Origin: Aerococcus mictus
Lineage (GTDB): Bacteria; Bacillota; Bacilli; Lactobacillales; Aerococcaceae
NCBI RefSeq assembly: GCF_003286595.3
Contig: NZ_CP132985.1
Coordinates: 806,001 to 870,000, forward strand
Direction: 5' to 3'
DNA length: 64,000 nucleotides
Shown here: one piece after another, positions 37,100 through 47,341 of the stretch
How the letters are laid out: each line of letters opens with the position of its first letter
How positions within the stretch are numbered: position 1 is the first letter of the stretch
The notes under the pieces: generated by a model
Told to the model about the DNA's origin: nothing
Seen by the model: the letters and a program-made list of their open reading frames with translations, nothing else
Database searches by the model: none
Made by a program: the position numbers and the translations under genes

Positions 37100-37846
37100 A
37101 TGGATAGAAATAATTTATATAATTTTAAAGAAGCAGTAGAGCAAGCTGAAAGCATCGTCTTTTTTGGAGGGGCAGGGGTATCAACGGAATCTGGGATTCC
37201 TGACTTTCGTTCTTCACAAGGTGTCTTTAATCAAGATACTGGCACGCAGTATGCTCCAGAAACAATCATTTCCCATTCATTTGCAAAGAAGCATCCAGTA
37301 CTTTTTTTCAATTTTCACTTTGATAAGCTAGTTTTTCCTGATGTGGAGCCTAACCTAGCTCATACTTTCTTAGTAGAGTTGGAAAACAGTGGAAAAGAAG
37401 TAACTGTAGTAACGCAAAATATTGACGATCTTCATCAAAAGGCAGGATCCAGTCGGGTTCTTGAACTACATGGAACTGTATCCGATAATTATTGCTTGAA
37501 TTGTGGCCGGCACTATGATCTTGAAACGACAATGAGTCTTAGAGATGGGCAAGGCATACCTCGTTGCACTCATGATGGCGGAATCGTTCGTCCAGCGGTA
37601 GTAATGTATGAAGAAGCCCTCGATGAAGAAGTCCTTCTAGATACAGTTGAAGCAATTAGTTATGCAGATTTAATGATTGTTGCAGGGACCTCCTTAGTAG
37701 TATATCCAGCTGCAAGTTTAGTTCAATATTTTAGAGGAACGAATTTAGTAGCGATTAATAAAACGCCAATATCTGTTCGGCAAGATGCGCTGATTTTTGA
37801 AGATTCAGTTGCAAATGTTTTTGGAGAACTACAATCTTTATTATAA
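37100..37846 (+). CDS. SIR2-family NAD-dependent protein deacylase (248 aa)
   Basis: It removes acyl groups from lysines using NAD+. Sirtuin motifs: GGAGVSTESGIPDFRS (NAD binding), TQNIDDLHQKAGS, catalytic His in ELHGT, Zn region CLNC...RCTHDGG, IVRPAVVMYEE and VAGTSLVVYPA. The usual fourth zinc Cys (CxxC...CxxC) is Asp here. A paralogue is encoded at 59358. RBS GGGAGGAG precedes ATG 37100. A monocistronic gene without a clear terminator. Confidence 0.9.
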   Translation: MDRNNLYNFKEAVEQAESIVFFGGAGVSTESGIPDFRSSQGVFNQDTGTQYAPETIISHSFAKKHPVLFFNFHFDKLVFPDVEPNLAHTFLVELENSGKEVTVVTQNIDDLHQKAGSSRVLELHGTVSDNYCLNCGRHYDLETTMSLRDGQGIPRCTHDGGIVRPAVVMYEEALDEEVLLDTVEAISYADLMIVAGTSLVVYPAASLVQYFRGTNLVAINKTPISVRQDALIFEDSVANVFGELQSLL

Positions 37847-38173
37847 AGAATTAAGTTGGATAAAGCTTAATTGGTGTTAATATATAAAGAATGCTTAATA
37901 GAACTTTTATATTAGAATTTATGTCTTGTGTAGTGATTATTTATACAAATATTGAAGATTAATTATCATATTCTATAAAATTATTTTAAAGTATAAAAAA
38001 TAAGCTGTGAACCCATCATATATACACTAAAATTTAAAACCTCTTTTAATAATAAAGATTTGTTTATATCTAAGGTAAATTTATAATGTTTTTATACAGT
38101 GGCATAAATATCTTTTTTGTGCAACACGCGGTTTTTACTTGATATTAAGATAAGTTATCGGTATTATATTAAA

Positions 38174-38284
38174 AAGGAAGGGCATGCTGATCTACCATTT
38201 CTATTAAATTTAGTATCATCTATAATATGACCCAATAAAAGTTTGTCCTTCGGACGGCTACTTAATTAAGTAGCCGCTTTTTTA
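38174..38284 (+). ncRNA. candidate small RNA L
   Basis: Promoter TTGATA 38139-38144, N17, TATTAT 38162-38167. The transcript of about 111 bases ends with a GTCC-TTC-GGAC mini-hairpin and a perfect 22-base palindromic terminator (CGGCTACTTAA / TTAAGTAGCCG) plus seven T (38255-38284). The tail resembles that of unit H. No ORF with a ribosome binding site. Confidence 0.5.
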
Positions 38285-38483
38285 TTTTTAATCAAAAGCT
38301 TTTTGTGGTAACAGTTAAAACGTAATTATTATGTAGTATTGTAATTTCACTTCAAGTCTCAATATTCTGATTAAATTATTGATTAAACTTATATTATTTT
38401 CTGAAACAAATTTTTGTAGTTAAAAGGCTACTTTTTAAAATAAGTTATTATTTAATTTGATTAATTTATGCTATGATATGTAT

Positions 38484-38603
38484 GCAAAGTGTATTTACTT
38501 TGTTACTTTATGGGCAGAAGTGCGCTGCTAACCCAACAGATGTGTACATGTCTGAATGTTGCTCACAAATCGCACTAGAAGAGGGGATAACCCCTCTTTT
38601 TTT
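38484..38603 (+). ncRNA. candidate structured small RNA M
   Basis: Extended -10 TGCTATGAT (38469-38477) without a strong -35. The unit has an outer stem AGTGCG 38519-38524 / CGCACT 38571-38576 around a CAGATGTG/TACATGTCTG hairpin, and an alternative TGGG-CAG / CTG-CCCA pairing. It ends in terminator AGAGGGG-ATAA-CCCCTCT plus T's (38580-38603). It is richer in G and C than its surroundings, as conserved RNAs in AT-rich genomes often are. I do not recognise the family. Confidence 0.5.
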
Positions 38604-38693
38604 GTTGTAACAGCTTGATTAATTTGTCTTTTATTCGCATAAATGTAGTCTTATATTAAGTACTAAAGGTAAATCGGAAAAAAGCGATAAAAA

Positions 38694-40447
38694 AGAGGCT
38701 GGGACAAAAGCCTCGAAATAAAAAGGGTTAAGAAGTTAGTTTTCACTAATTTCTTAACCCTTTTACTTAAAATTAGGTATTAAAAAAGCACCCTGTTATA
38801 ATATTAGTAACCACACTAAAGATTAAGAGGTGCTTCTTATGTACATACAATATAACATGAATCAAACAGCACTTCCACTAGAATTATCTGCATGTATCGT
38901 TCCAGATCATATTGTATTTTCAATCTATAATTTTATTGAATCTTTGGATGAAAAATGCTTTGAAAGCTTCAGTACGCAGGACGGTCATCCTGCCTATCAT
39001 CCAAAGCCTTTAATCATGGCGCTTCTATATGCTTATAGTAAAGGCGTATTTAGCGGAAGAAAAATAGAGGAACTGATGGTTGAAAATTTACCAATGCAGT
39101 GGTTAGTCGCTCAACAAATTATTAGCTATCGAACGATTAATCGCTTCCGTTCTTCAGAAAATTGCAGATGTTTTTTAGAAAATTTATTCGTTGAGTTTAC
39201 CACTCAGTTAAAGTTAGAGAAATTAATTCATTTAGAAAATTGCTTTATAGACGGAACTAAAATTGAGGCGAATGCCAATAAATATTCTTTTGTTTGGAAA
39301 AAGGCAACTGAAAAATATGCAGAACGATTAAAAACGACTTCACGTGAATACTACTTTAATGAAATTCAACCGATGGTTGATGCTGGCATCCAATATGATG
39401 AAAATTTAGATCTAGAAGAAACGATGCTTCAAGAGATATCTAAAGTTCTTAGGGAAGAATCGATATACTCACTGAAGACATTGAGGAATCTCCTGTAAAA
39501 GGGCCAGATCAACGTAAACAAGAACGTCGTCGTTTGAAAAAAACATTACCGTAAAGTGAGTCAAGATTTTCTCCCCCGCAAACAAAGGTATGCCAAACAG
39601 TTTGAAACGTTTAACGGAAGAAATAGCTATTCAAAAACAGATCCTGATGCGACGTTCATGCGAATGAAAGATGATCATATGATGCATGGGTAATTGAAAG
39701 CTGGATACAATATCCAAGTAGCGACTGAAAACCAATTTGTCCTTCATTATGATATTTTTCACAATCCGACGGATACGCAGACTTTACAACCCTTTGTTGA
39801 AAGTTTTCCTAATCCACCGAAATGCATTGTAGCTGATGCTGGTTATGGTAGCGAAGAAAACCTTACTTATTTAGATAACCACAAAATTAACCATTTGATT
39901 AAATATAATCGGTTTGATAAAGAACAGAAAAAGAAACATAAAAAATCAGCTAAAAATATGGATAATTGGAGTTACGATAAGCAAAGTAATACTTTTACAC
40001 ATCCTGACGGCACGGTTTATTTCTTTAGTCATCTCCAAAAACGAAAAAATAAAATGAGTGGTTATATTTCTGAAGTTCAGGTTTATAAGCCTTTGGATAC
40101 AGAAAATGCGCCGCAAAAGGCGCTTTACTATAATAAAAACTATCAGGAATTAAAAAATATAGAAACCCAGAAGCTTTTATCTGAAGAAGGGTCTAAGCTC
40201 TTTTCCAAACGGAAAATTGACGTTGAACCAGTTTTTGGTCAGATAAAAGCTATTTTAGGGTTTACTCGATTTAACCTCAGAGGAAAAACAAGGGTTAAAA
40301 CTGATGTTGGATTGGCCTTTATGGCCAATAATTTGAAAAAATATAGCAAAATAAAAGCAATAAAATAAGAGGATCTACAAATCACGATTAAGTAATTTAT
40401 AGATCCTCTTTTAGTTTTAGAGTTCGCAGACTTTTGTCCCAGACTCT
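38694..40447 (+). mobile_element. IS1182-family insertion sequence, inactivated
   Basis: Imperfect terminal inverted repeats AGAGGCTGGGACAAAAGCC (38694-38712) and, inverted, AGAGTCTGGGACAAAAGTC (40447-40429). Inside the left end a hairpin (GGGTTAAGAA / TTCTTAACCC, about 38738-38761) shields the transposase gene from outside transcription. A second hairpin (AAGAGGATCTA / TAGATCCTCTT) follows the gene at about 40368-40412. No clear target duplication. Confidence 0.85.
38839..40368 (+). pseudogene. IS1182-family transposase, broken
   Basis: The N-terminal part (ATG 38839, MYIQYNMNQTALPLEL... YHPKPLIMALLYAYSKG... FIDGTKIEANANKYSF) reads to 39498. A shift near 39460 continues it as ILTEDIEESPVKGPDQRKQE. 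A second shift near 39545 leads to VSQDFLPRKQRYAKQFETF, and a TAA at 39692 interrupts MMHG-LKAGYNIQ. The C-terminal part (DAGYGSEENL, KRKIDVEPVFGQIK) reads to 40368. Two indels and one nonsense codon make it nonfunctional. Confidence 0.9.
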
Positions 40448-40579
40448 TAATATATAAACTCTAATTAGTAGGGACATTAAACTAATGTACTTGTGGACTA
40501 TTTTTATTTTCTTCGCTTTATGTTATAAAAAAATTATGTAAAAGAATCTATCATATTAGTTATTTAATATAAATTAATT

Positions 40580-41092
40580 CTAAAGGTATTTAGAGACAAT
40601 ATAATCTGTTTGTCGATCTGCACCAACATAGAAATCATGCTGTCCGATCCTTTTAAATCCCATTTTCGAATAGAAATTTAGAGCAGGCTGATTATGTTCC
40701 CACACTCCTAGCCATATACAATCCCTGTTTAGATATTTTGTCAAGTCATGAATAAATTTCATCATTTTCCTGCCGTAACCATGTCTTTTAAAGCCTTTAC
40801 GAATATAGAAACGTTCAATCTCAAGGCAATTGTCGCCTATGTGCTCTGTCTGACTATTTCCAATGTTAATTTTAAAATAACCTATAATTTCTTCCTCCTC
40901 TTTAAGTAAGTAGAAATTAACATCGGGGGTTTCTAGTTCTTTTTGTAATTTATCAATATTATATGCTTTTTCTAGATAGTTTTGTAAATCTTCTTCACTG
41001 CTAGCATAGCCAAAAGTATCGGAAAAAGTTTCTATACTAACTTCCTTTAATTGTTTTAAATCAGTTTGTAGGCAAGGTACGATTTCAGCCAT
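40580..41092 (-). CDS. GNAT-family N-acetyltransferase, PaiA/polyamine acetyltransferase-like (170 aa)
   Basis: Start ATG 41092 (MAEIVPCLQTD) is chosen over 41119 because AAAGGAT lies before it. GNAT core: IETFSDTFGYASSEEDLQNYL, YLLKEEEEIIGYFKINIG, LEIERFYIRKGFKRHGYGRKMM (acetyl-CoA loop), CIWLGVWEHNQPALNFYSKMGFK. The SFSDTFG-like opening and GVWEHN motif match the spermine/spermidine acetyltransferase PaiA of Bacillus; substrate here is inferred. It is monocistronic. Confidence 0.85.
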   Translation of the reverse strand: MAEIVPCLQTDLKQLKEVSIETFSDTFGYASSEEDLQNYLEKAYNIDKLQKELETPDVNFYLLKEEEEIIGYFKINIGNSQTEHIGDNCLEIERFYIRKGFKRHGYGRKMMKFIHDLTKYLNRDCIWLGVWEHNQPALNFYSKMGFKRIGQHDFYVGADRQTDYIVSKYL

Positions 41093-41277
41093 AGCGATCT
41101 TATCCTTTCTATATTTCACATTATTCTATAATAATATATAAAATTTTACAAAAAATATATACTTATTAGTTTGTGTAATAGATTTTACCGTGTTATATTA
41201 TCTAACAAAAAATAACACTTATAAGTTGTGTTTTTTAGTATGTTCTCTCTTATTGACTTTATAAAATAATTATCATA

Positions 41278-41303
41278 GAAAAAGCACCTATAAATAGGTG
41301 CTT
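41278..41303 (-). terminator. intrinsic terminator of the tRNA-Ser transcript
   Basis: On the minus strand a 9-bp perfect stem (AAGCACCTA / TAGGTGCTT) with a 4-base loop is followed by T's. It lies about 165 bases after the tRNA. The space between holds nothing I can name. Confidence 0.75.
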
Positions 41304-41468
41304 AACATGCTGGCTATATCATAATCTTTATATCGTAGAATCATAGAAAAATCATAGATTTTCTAACGAAAACTAGCGTTTATTGGCAATTATTAGAAAT
41401 TTTAAAACCTCTCAAACGCTGATTTAACAGGCTTTAGCAATTCGTAGGATGTGTTAGAAAATCTCCAA

Positions 41469-41556
41469 CGGAGAAGGTGGGATTCGAACCCACGTGCCGG
41501 TTTCCCGACAACTTGATTTCGAGTCAAGCGCGTTACGGCCTCTTCGCTACTTCTCC
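41469..41556 (-). tRNA. tRNA-Ser (anticodon CGA)
   Basis: The minus strand gives acceptor GGAGAAG with CTTCTCC, anticodon arm TTGA-CTCGAAA-TCAA (anticodon CGA, reading UCG), a long variable arm (GTCGGGAAACCGGC region) and T arm GTGGGTTCGAATCCCAC. Class II structure is as expected for Ser. CCA is not encoded; discriminator is G. Confidence 0.95.
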
Positions 41557-41587
41557 CGGCTAAACTAAGTTAGCAACAAAGTATATC

Positions 41588-42214
41588 TTATAACGTTTTG
41601 TCCGATTTTGCAAATAAATTTTCACCAGACACGGACATCTCCCGATAAGGCTTCATATTTTCTATAAAGGTAAAGGTGTTGAAATCGTAAACAAAGTGAA
41701 AGATTTCGCAGTTGCCAATACCTGAGGCTGGCTTAGGAAGGAAATCTTTTACAAATTGGTAGATAACAGCCCCATGAGCGACCGCTAAGACTTGCTGGCT
41801 ATCCTCTTTTGTCATGATGGCTTGGAGGCTATGGTTAATGCGTTGACAGACTTCGCTAGCTCTTTCACCACCATATTGACAATAGTAATCATCCGTTTTA
41901 GGTGCTGAGAGAGGTTTAGGCATGAGGTCGCGAGATTGCCCTTCTAGTGAACCAAAGCCCCATTCCTTTAAGCCGGTGACTGTTTCTGTGGGCATGGGAT
42001 TAGGAATAGCGTGTTTTAGAGTCGTAATCGCCCGATCAAGTGGTGAGCTGTAGCCATGGGTAAAAGTGATTTCCCGTTCCCTTAGCATATCTCTAGCCAG
42101 CTCGGCTTGTCGGATACCTTTTTCAGTTAAAGGGGAATCACACCAGCCCTGTACGCGGTTCTCCAAATTAAATTCCGTTTCGCCGTGGCGCATGAGATAT
42201 AAGTGCTTTAACAT
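41588..42214 (-). CDS. histidine phosphatase family protein, phosphoglycerate mutase-like (208 aa)
   Basis: Start ATG 42214 is chosen (MLKHLYLMRHGETEFN) because AAAGGAA precedes it; the frame is open further upstream but into the mutS promoter region. The RHG motif (LMRHGET), GWCDSPLTEKG, the second Arg/His region (SSPLDRAITTLKHA), EWGFGSLEG and VAHGAVI are those of cofactor-dependent phosphoglycerate mutase-like phosphatases. It may act on small phosphate esters; the exact substrate is not readable. Transcribed divergently from mutS. Confidence 0.88.
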   Translation of the reverse strand: MLKHLYLMRHGETEFNLENRVQGWCDSPLTEKGIRQAELARDMLREREITFTHGYSSPLDRAITTLKHAIPNPMPTETVTGLKEWGFGSLEGQSRDLMPKPLSAPKTDDYYCQYGGERASEVCQRINHSLQAIMTKEDSQQVLAVAHGAVIYQFVKDFLPKPASGIGNCEIFHFVYDFNTFTFIENMKPYREMSVSGENLFAKSDKTL

Positions 42215-42280
42215 GATTAATTCCTTTCCTTTTTTAGCTTTTATTCTATCACGAATTATTAAAGCTGTGAATTTCACCCT

Positions 42281-42309
42281 TTGCTTTTCTGTGTTAGAAT
42301 GGATAAGAT
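42281..42309 (+). promoter_or_regulatory. promoter of the mutS operon
   Basis: TTGCTT 42281-42286, 17-base spacer, TAAGAT 42304-42309, start near 42316 and ATG at 42341 behind AAAGGATG. Confidence 0.6.
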
Positions 42310-42340
42310 TGTAAAAAGTTAAGATTAAAGGATGTAAACA

Positions 42341-44929
42341 ATGGCGAAGAAAAAAACACCAATGATGGAGCAATACTATCAGATCAAAGATCAATATCCC
42401 GATGCCTTTTTATTTTTTAGGTTGGGTGATTTTTATGAAATGTTTGATGATGACGCCAAAAAAGCGGCGCAGATATTAGAAATTACCTTAACGAGCCGAA
42501 ATCGGAATGCGGATGACCCCATTCCTATGTGCGGTGTTCCCTATCATTCAGCGGACGAATATGTGAAAACCCTAGTCAATCAAGGTTATAAGGTAGCCAT
42601 CGCTGAACAAATGGAAGATCCTAAGCAAGCCAAGGGTATGGTAGACCGCCAGGTGATCAAGGTGATTACCCCGGGGACTTATTACAATTCTAGCGATAAG
42701 GAAAATGTCTTTATTTGTGCGATTATACATCAAGAAGCCGCCTATGCTTTAGCTTATACTGATATTTCAACAGGCGAGCTGAAAGTGACCCATATGAATT
42801 CATTTGAAATGCTGTTAACAGAATTTTCACAAATTCAAGCCAAGGAAGTCGTCTTTTATCATGAACTGAACGAAGATGACTTGGCCCAACTCGAGCAGCT
42901 CTTTCCTTTTACCACTTCCTATATTAATCAGAAAACCCTCGATCAGTTGCCGGAAACTGCCTTTGAAAAAATTACTCAAAATATTAAGCATCGTATTGAG
43001 CTTAAGGCTCTGCGCGTTTTGATGGCCTATGTTTATAGTACCCAGTTTCGTATGGTTAACCACTGGCGCCAAGCGGAGTCCTATGAGTTAGATTATTACT
43101 TGCATATGGACTATTTTGCTAAACGCAATTTAGAATTAACCGAATCGATTCGAACTCAGAAACGTTCAGGAAGTTTACTGCATTTTCTCGATGAGACTAA
43201 AACCGCCATGGGCGGACGTTTGCTAAGACAGTGGCTGGATCGTCCCCTAATTATCCGAGCAACGATTGAAGAGCGCTTAGACCAAGTAGAATCCTTGATC
43301 GACGCCTTCTTTGAACGGCGCAATATCCAAGAAAATCTCTCTGGGGTCTACGACTTGGAGCGTTTAGTGGCTAAGATCTCGATGGGGCAGGTCAATGCCC
43401 GCGAGCTCCTGCAATTGATGAATTCCTTGAAAAAGGTTCCCCAAGTCTCTGAAAATTTACAAGCTATCCAAGATAATCCAAGTGATAGACAAGAAACCGG
43501 TGTTTGGACCAAGCTCCTTGACAGCCTGGCAGCCCTACCAGAAGTGGTTGAAACTATCGAAAGCGCTATTGATCCGGAAGCTAATATATCGATTACTGAA
43601 GGTGGCATTATTAGGGATGGCTTTAGTGACCAGCTGGATGACTATCGTCAGGCGATTCGCCACGGATCAGAATGGATTGCTAACCTGCAAGCCAAGGAGC
43701 GTGAAGCGACCGGGATTAAATCTTTAAAAATTGGCTATAATAAGGTCTTTGGTTATTATATCGAGGTAACCAAGGCCAACCTCCATCTTTTACCAGAAGG
43801 TCGTTATGAGAGAAAGCAAACCCTAACTAATGCTGAGCGTTTTATTACTCCAGAACTAAAGGAAATGGAATATCGGATCTTGGAAGCTCAGGAAAAATCA
43901 GTTGACCTGGAATATGAGCTTTTCCTTGGGGTGAGAGAAAAGGTAAAAGTCTACCAAAAAGACCTACAAGCCATCGCCCAGGCTATTGCCCAGGTGGACG
44001 TGATTCAGTCCCTAGCGGAAATTAGCGAACAAAATCAGTATGTACGTCCTCATTTTAGTGGAGAAGACCGGGCCTTATTGATTAAAGATTCCCGCCACCC
44101 AGTGGTTGAAGAAACTTTAGGCCGAGATGATTTTGTCCCGAATGACATCATCATGGATAAGGACACTTCCATTCTATTAATTACCGGACCTAATATGTCA
44201 GGGAAATCCACTTACATGCGCCAGCTGGGCCTCACCGTGATCATGGCCCAAATGGGAAGTTTTGTACCCGCTAATCAAGCGACCCTGCCTATTTTTGACC
44301 AGATCTTTACCAGGATTGGGGCAACCGATGACTTGCAAGCGGGGCAAAGTACCTTTATGGTCGAAATGATGGAAGCTAACCAAGCTATTCAACATGCGAC
44401 TGACCGGTCCTTGTTACTCTTTGATGAAATTGGACGGGGAACTTCGACTTATGATGGCATTGCCTTAGCCCAAGCTATTTTAGAGTATTTACACGACCAT
44501 CTTAAGGCGAAGGTGCTCTTTTCAACCCATTACCATGAACTGACTGATTTGGATAATCATTTACCGGCCCTTAAGAATATTCATGTCGGCGCCATTGAAA
44601 AAGATGGTGAGGTGGTCTTTCTTCATAAGGTTTATGATGGCCCGGCAGATAAGAGTTATGGGATTCATGTTGCTAAGCTGGCTGGCTTACCTAAGAGCTT
44701 ATTAGCCAATGCAGCTAATATTTTATCTGACTTGGAGAGTGAAGCCGCTAAAGGGGCAGAGCCTAAGCAGCTTAATCTCTTCACTGACCAAGAAAATTTC
44801 AATCAAAAAACAGCGAGTGAAGACTATGTCTTAGACCAGTTAGATGCTGTCGATATTAATCATTTGTCACCCATTGAAGCCTTAGAATTATTGAACCAAT
44901 TACAAAGGAAACTAAGCGAGGAGGATTAG
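42341..44929 (+). CDS. mutS: DNA mismatch repair protein MutS
   Basis: It recognises base mismatches and small loops and starts repair with MutL. At 862 aa it is of normal MutS1 length. The mismatch-binding Phe-x-Glu lies in RLGDFYEMF near residue 35; core and lever domains follow; the ATPase has Walker A GPNMSGKSTYM near 615, DEIGRGTSTYDG and STHYHELTDL. The C-terminal helix-turn-helix dimer region is present. The stop is followed after one base by the mutL start, so the pair is coupled. Confidence 0.97.
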   Translation: MAKKKTPMMEQYYQIKDQYPDAFLFFRLGDFYEMFDDDAKKAAQILEITLTSRNRNADDPIPMCGVPYHSADEYVKTLVNQGYKVAIAEQMEDPKQAKGMVDRQVIKVITPGTYYNSSDKENVFICAIIHQEAAYALAYTDISTGELKVTHMNSFEMLLTEFSQIQAKEVVFYHELNEDDLAQLEQLFPFTTSYINQKTLDQLPETAFEKITQNIKHRIELKALRVLMAYVYSTQFRMVNHWRQAESYELDYYLHMDYFAKRNLELTESIRTQKRSGSLLHFLDETKTAMGGRLLRQWLDRPLIIRATIEERLDQVESLIDAFFERRNIQENLSGVYDLERLVAKISMGQVNARELLQLMNSLKKVPQVSENLQAIQDNPSDRQETGVWTKLLDSLAALPEVVETIESAIDPEANISITEGGIIRDGFSDQLDDYRQAIRHGSEWIANLQAKEREATGIKSLKIGYNKVFGYYIEVTKANLHLLPEGRYERKQTLTNAERFITPELKEMEYRILEAQEKSVDLEYELFLGVREKVKVYQKDLQAIAQAIAQVDVIQSLAEISEQNQYVRPHFSGEDRALLIKDSRHPVVEETLGRDDFVPNDIIMDKDTSILLITGPNMSGKSTYMRQLGLTVIMAQMGSFVPANQATLPIFDQIFTRIGATDDLQAGQSTFMVEMMEANQAIQHATDRSLLLFDEIGRGTSTYDGIALAQAILEYLHDHLKAKVLFSTHYHELTDLDNHLPALKNIHVGAIEKDGEVVFLHKVYDGPADKSYGIHVAKLAGLPKSLLANAANILSDLESEAAKGAEPKQLNLFTDQENFNQKTASEDYVLDQLDAVDINHLSPIEALELLNQLQRKLSEED

Positions 44930-44930
44930 G

Positions 44931-46829
44931 ATGATCCACGAACTTCCTGAACAAGTTGCTAATCAGATTGCCGCTGGGGAAGTGGTCGAACGGCCGGCTT
45001 CCGTGGTAAAAGAACTCTTAGAAAATGCGATTGATGCCCAGGCAACCTGTATCGATATCCAAGTCGAAGATGCTGGTTTGAAGAGCATCCAAGTCATTGA
45101 TAATGGTTTAGGAATGAGTGGGGAAGATGTGAAGTTGGCCTTTAAACGCCATGCTACCAGTAAAATCTACCATTCACGAGACCTCTTTCGGATCAAAACC
45201 TTGGGCTTTCGTGGTGAAGCCTTGCCCTCGATCGCCTCAGTTGCTGAAGTCTCGCTGGAAACCAGTGATGGAAAAGAGGGCTCCTCTATCAGCTTAATTG
45301 GGGGCGATGAAATAGAATATCGTCCTTCGCATTTACGGCAAGGAACAACCATCCGAGTAGAAAATTTATTCTACAATACCCCAGCCCGCTTAAAGCACAT
45401 TAAGCAATTAAGCACCGAACTTTCTCATATTACGGATGTCGTGAACCGTTTAGCCATGGCCCACCCTGATATCCGGTTTACTTATACTCATGATGGCAGA
45501 GAGCTACTAAGGACCAATGGCAAGGGCCGCCTCCAAGAAGTTATCGCTGCAGTTTACGGTTTTAAACAGGCTCAAGACATGTTAGCGATTGAGAATGAGG
45601 ACCATGATTTTCAACTCAGCGGTTATATTTCTAAACCAGAACTTACCCGGGCCTCACGCAATTATATGTCCCTATTTGTTAACGGCCGCTATATCAAAAA
45701 CTATGTCCTCAGTCAGGCAATTATCAAGGGTTACGCTTCTAAGCTCATGATCGGCCGTTACCCCATAGCTGTCCTTAATATTTCTACTGATGCCCAATTA
45801 CTTGATGTTAATGTCCATCCAACCAAACAAGAGATTCGCATTAGTAAGGAAGAAGAACTTTACGACCTCATCCAAAGCAGTGTTCAGGAAAGACTATCTC
45901 CCCTAAGAAGGATCCCCGATGTAGGCAAGAAAGAGATTACTGAGACAGCTAACCACCTAGCCAGCATTGACCTAAAAAGTCAAGAAGATAGCCAGCAACT
46001 GCGTTTTGATTTTAAAAATCAAGTAGAGCCAGCTGAGAATGAAGCTTTCCTAGTTAAGGAAACAGACCATGTCAAAGACTGGCAAGCGGAATCCCAGACA
46101 GCTTATCAAGGGGAGGGGGCTCATAAAGAAAGTTTCCCACCAAGCACAAGCACACCTAGTGATCTTAAGCTAGCTAGCCCTAATCATGAAGAGGGGCAAG
46201 TCCTAGGTCAGAGGAATCCAAGCTTCCCTCAACTGGACTATGTGGGCCAATTACAGGCTTCTTATTTGGTCTGTTCCGATGAAACCGGGATGTATTTAGT
46301 TGACCAGCATGCGGCTCAAGAACGGATTAAATATGAATACTTCCGCGAAGCCATCGGTGATATGGATACAGCTAGCCAGGAATTACTGGTTCCTTTAGTT
46401 TTAGACTATCCCTCATCAGAAAGTCATGATGTCAGGCAAGTCTTAGACCGGATACGGGCTATGGGGATTGGCATTGAAGAATTTGGCCCCAATCAATTTT
46501 TAGTCAACTACCATCCCGCTTGGATGGGGAGTGACCAGGTCCAAGAACACATTGATTCCATGATCCAACTAGCCATTGAAAATAAAGATTTTTCGGTCAA
46601 TACCTACCGGGAAAAAACCGCTATTATGATGTCTTGCCGGCTTTCGATAAAAGCTAACCATTATTTAGATGATCGTCAGGCCCGGCAATTGTTAGATGAC
46701 CTGACTTACTGTGAGAACCCTTATAATTGCCCCCACGGACGTCCCGTTTTAATCCATTATTCTAATTATGAAATCGAACGCAGCTTCAAACGGATCCAAG
46801 ATGCTCATGAAAGTCCTAAGAATCAATAA
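44931..46829 (+). CDS. mutL: DNA mismatch repair protein MutL (endonuclease type)
   Basis: Partner of MutS. The N-terminal GHKL ATPase shows ELLENAIDAQA, VIDNGLGM and TLGFRGEALPSI. After a variable Gln/Ser/Pro-rich linker (about 330-435) the C-terminal domain carries DQHAAQERIKYEY, the metal-dependent endonuclease motif, and CPHGRP near the end, so it nicks DNA itself, as in bacteria without MutH. At 632 aa it is typical. ATG 44931 follows GAGGAGG. Confidence 0.97.
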   Translation: MIHELPEQVANQIAAGEVVERPASVVKELLENAIDAQATCIDIQVEDAGLKSIQVIDNGLGMSGEDVKLAFKRHATSKIYHSRDLFRIKTLGFRGEALPSIASVAEVSLETSDGKEGSSISLIGGDEIEYRPSHLRQGTTIRVENLFYNTPARLKHIKQLSTELSHITDVVNRLAMAHPDIRFTYTHDGRELLRTNGKGRLQEVIAAVYGFKQAQDMLAIENEDHDFQLSGYISKPELTRASRNYMSLFVNGRYIKNYVLSQAIIKGYASKLMIGRYPIAVLNISTDAQLLDVNVHPTKQEIRISKEEELYDLIQSSVQERLSPLRRIPDVGKKEITETANHLASIDLKSQEDSQQLRFDFKNQVEPAENEAFLVKETDHVKDWQAESQTAYQGEGAHKESFPPSTSTPSDLKLASPNHEEGQVLGQRNPSFPQLDYVGQLQASYLVCSDETGMYLVDQHAAQERIKYEYFREAIGDMDTASQELLVPLVLDYPSSESHDVRQVLDRIRAMGIGIEEFGPNQFLVNYHPAWMGSDQVQEHIDSMIQLAIENKDFSVNTYREKTAIMMSCRLSIKANHYLDDRQARQLLDDLTYCENPYNCPHGRPVLIHYSNYEIERSFKRIQDAHESPKNQ

Positions 46830-46891
46830 TATAGGGATTATCCGCTAGTTATGATAAAATAAAGCAAATTAAAGAAAGAGGAGAGACTGCT

Positions 46892-47329
46892 ATGAATCAA
46901 GAAGAAAAAACCGCTCGTTTAAAAGAACTTAGTGACTTAGCTTATGAAGTGACTCAAAATCAAGCCACTGAACGTCCTTTTTCAGGTGACTATGATGAAT
47001 TTTTTGAAAAGGGAATTTACGTAGATATTGTAGATGGAAAACCCTTATTCTCTTCCAGTAAAAAATACAATTCCGGTTGTGGTTGGCCGGCTTTTACCCA
47101 ACCTATTGAAGAGGATGTTGTTAACGAGCACCAAGATACTTCACATGGCATGGTTCGTACTGAAGTACGAAGTCAAGCAGCAGACTCTCATTTGGGGCAT
47201 GTCTTTACTGATGGTCCAAGTGAAGCAGGGGGGTTAAGATATTGTATTAATTCTGCTGCTTTAAAATTTATTCCCTATGAAGAAATGGACCAAGCTGGCT
47301 ATAGTGACTACAAAAAATATGTGGAGTAA
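46892..47329 (+). CDS. msrB: peptide methionine-R-sulfoxide reductase MsrB
   Basis: It reduces methionine-R-sulfoxide in oxidised proteins. Motifs: [42 protein letters not shown], and the catalytic Cys in [11 protein letters not shown]. The two zinc CxxC pairs found in many MsrB are absent, as in the Bacillus enzyme. It lies between mutL and ruvA, 12 bases before ruvA, and is likely cotranscribed with ruvAB. RBS AGAGGAGAG. Confidence 0.95.
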   Translation: MNQEEKTARLKELSDLAYEVTQNQATERPFSGDYDEFFEKGIYVDIVDGKPLFSSSKKYNSGCGWPAFTQPIEEDVVNEHQDTSHGMVRTEVRSQAADSHLGHVFTDGPSEAGGLRYCINSAALKFIPYEEMDQAGYSDYKKYVE

Positions 47330-47341
47330 TGAGGTTGACTG

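Noticed and set aside
38694..40447. Two separate transposase genes
   Set aside because: Both frames are parts of one IS1182-type transposase joined by frameshifted sequence and a stop codon.
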